A stretch of DNA of 64,000 bases. Source: an uncultured Pseudomonadota bacterium. GTDB taxonomy: Bacteria; Pseudomonadota; Gammaproteobacteria; Burkholderiales; Rhodocyclaceae. Position 1 is the stretch's first letter, and each line of letters begins with the position of its first letter. The notes under the pieces are model-generated. The model did no database searches, had not been told where the DNA came from, and saw only the letters and a program-made list of their open reading frames with translations. The stretch lies in NCBI GenBank assembly GCA_903951825.1, contig CAJBDJ010000074.1, forward strand, positions 1 to 64,000, given 5' to 3'. Below are positions 63,068-64,000 of the stretch, in pieces. Position numbers and translations under genes: made by a program.

Positions 63068-64000
63068 ATGCGTGTTAGCCAAGCCATTGTCAGTATGCCT
63101 GCCGAATTACAAGCCGGATGTGCACAGCTGGCGGCGGACAAGCCTGACCTTTTACTCGTGTTTGCTGCAGCCAGCTACTTTTCAGCCGCAGATTTTTTCA
63201 AAGCGTTGCGTAGCCAATTTCCCGACAGCGTCATGATCGGTTGCTCGACTGCCGGTGAAGTGACAGCCGATGGCGTTGATGACGGTACCTGTACGCTCAC
63301 TGCCTTGCATTTTGAAAAAACCCGGTTGATTCAGGCACACACTACGCTGGCCGGCATGGATGACTCCCATGCCGCGGGCGAGCGACTGGCGCGCCAGTTG
63401 ACCGATGCAGAGCTCAAAACCGTATTGGTTTTTGGGCCCGGCCTGCAGATTAACGGCAGTGCGCTGGTTGATGGCCTGGCCGGCATCCTCGGTGAAAGCA
63501 TTCCGATTACCGGCGGTCTAGCCGGCGATGGCGGCGCCTTCACGCAAACCTTCACCCTCGGCCCGGATGGCGTCAGTGACCATGCCGTTGTTGCCGTCGG
63601 GTTGTGCGGAGCGGCTTTGCGCTTCGGCCACGGATCATTCGGCGGTTGGGAGGCCTTTGGCCCGGCACGGAAAGTCACCCGTTGCGCAAATAACCTTCTT
63701 TACGAACTGGATGGTGAGCCGGCACTGGACGTATACAAACGCTATCTCGGCGAGCACGCCAACGGCCTCCCGGCATCCGGCCTGCTCTTCCCGTTTGCCA
63801 TGCTGAGTGAGGATCACAATGCAATTGGGCTGATCCGTACCATTCTCGGCGTCGATGAAACTGAAGGCAGTCTGACGCTGGCCGGTGAGATTGATCCCGA
63901 TGGCTATCTGAAACTAATGCATGCCAGTACCGACAAACTGGTCAATGGTGCCGAGTCGGCGGCAAAAGCGGCAGCTGCGATGGTCGATAAGCCTGACGAA
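63068..64000 (+). CDS. FIST-domain sensory protein (cut by window edge)
   Basis: At least 311 residues are open to the right edge. PDLLLVFAAASYFSAADFFKAL near 28-49 and MIGCSTAGEVTADGV near 60 are the FIST N domain; ITGGLAGDGGAFTQTFTLG near 150 and the downstream LYELDGEPALDVYKRYLG near 220 lead into FIST_C. FIST domains are thought to bind small ligands such as amino acids and often sit next to or within signalling proteins. GGAG lies 7 bases before ATG 63068; ATG 63062 is too close to it. Confidence 0.85.
   Translation, partial: MRVSQAIVSMPAELQAGCAQLAADKPDLLLVFAAASYFSAADFFKALRSQFPDSVMIGCSTAGEVTADGVDDGTCTLTALHFEKTRLIQAHTTLAGMDDSHAAGERLARQLTDAELKTVLVFGPGLQINGSALVDGLAGILGESIPITGGLAGDGGAFTQTFTLGPDGVSDHAVVAVGLCGAALRFGHGSFGGWEAFGPARKVTRCANNLLYELDGEPALDVYKRYLGEHANGLPASGLLFPFAMLSEDHNAIGLIRTILGVDETEGSLTLAGEIDPDGYLKLMHASTDKLVNGAESAAKAAAAMVDKPDE

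Overview
The window looks like a chromosomal segment of a Gram-negative betaproteobacterium, most likely of the Rhodocyclales (Dechloromonas/Azonexus-like). This rests on the protein types (two BPSS1780-family membrane proteins, a DUF2782 protein, ruvC-ruvA-ruvB, ybgC-tolQRAB-pal-cpoB-queE) and on generally GC-rich, dense coding. The genus is an inference. I saw no rRNA, tRNA, CRISPR array, prophage or intact insertion sequence.

Layout. 1-4316: cell-envelope sugars (start of glmS, a UDP-glucuronate 4-epimerase type enzyme, a WaaE-like glycosyltransferase, waaC, waaA). 4282-8813: a minus-strand block with an alpha-carbonic anhydrase fused to another domain, a TetR regulator with a clear palindromic operator, pcm, a rhodanese and a TolC-family outer membrane channel. 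8909-11048: promoter, TPP riboswitch, thiC and terminator. 11328-20105: mixed genes (TerB-like, ProQ-like, dienelactone hydrolase, RNase G, tRNA hydroxylase TrhP, an acyltransferase, an acetoacetyl-CoA synthetase broken by a one-base frameshift, rsmJ). 20284-26531: LysE exporter, then a minus-strand housekeeping run (thrB, two BPSS1780 proteins, nadD, rsfS, rlmH, maf), plus DUF2782 and LOG-family genes. 26537-29790: polA overlapped by a hexapeptide acyltransferase.

29798-44312 is the main accessory region: 13 minus-strand genes, nearly all with 1-4 base stop/start overlaps. It encodes four GT9 (heptosyltransferase-type) and three GT4 glycosyltransferases, a nucleotide-sugar dehydrogenase, MsbA, a polysaccharide deacetylase, an SGNH hydrolase, an O-antigen ligase and a methyltransferase-like protein. 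With waaC/waaA and the epimerase this forms a lipopolysaccharide core/outer-sugar assembly and export system.

44419-55870: EamA exporter, ruvC-ruvA-(AI-2E family)-ruvB, an AT-richer insert with a Pmp3-like membrane protein and two unknown lipoproteins, then ybgC-tolQRAB-pal-cpoB-queE. 55881-64000: a PilZ protein, a complete branched-chain-amino-acid-type ABC transporter (minus strand), queC, a small membrane protein overlapping a MidA-type methyltransferase, and the start of a FIST-domain sensor protein.

The strongest things to look at again are the aacS frameshift, a recurring pattern of -10-like boxes 6-8 bases before ATG without a Shine-Dalgarno site (suggesting leaderless mRNAs), the carbonic anhydrase fusion, the AT-rich insert between ruvB and the tol genes, and the long translationally coupled glycan operon. 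I did not find a clearly new defence or mobile system.
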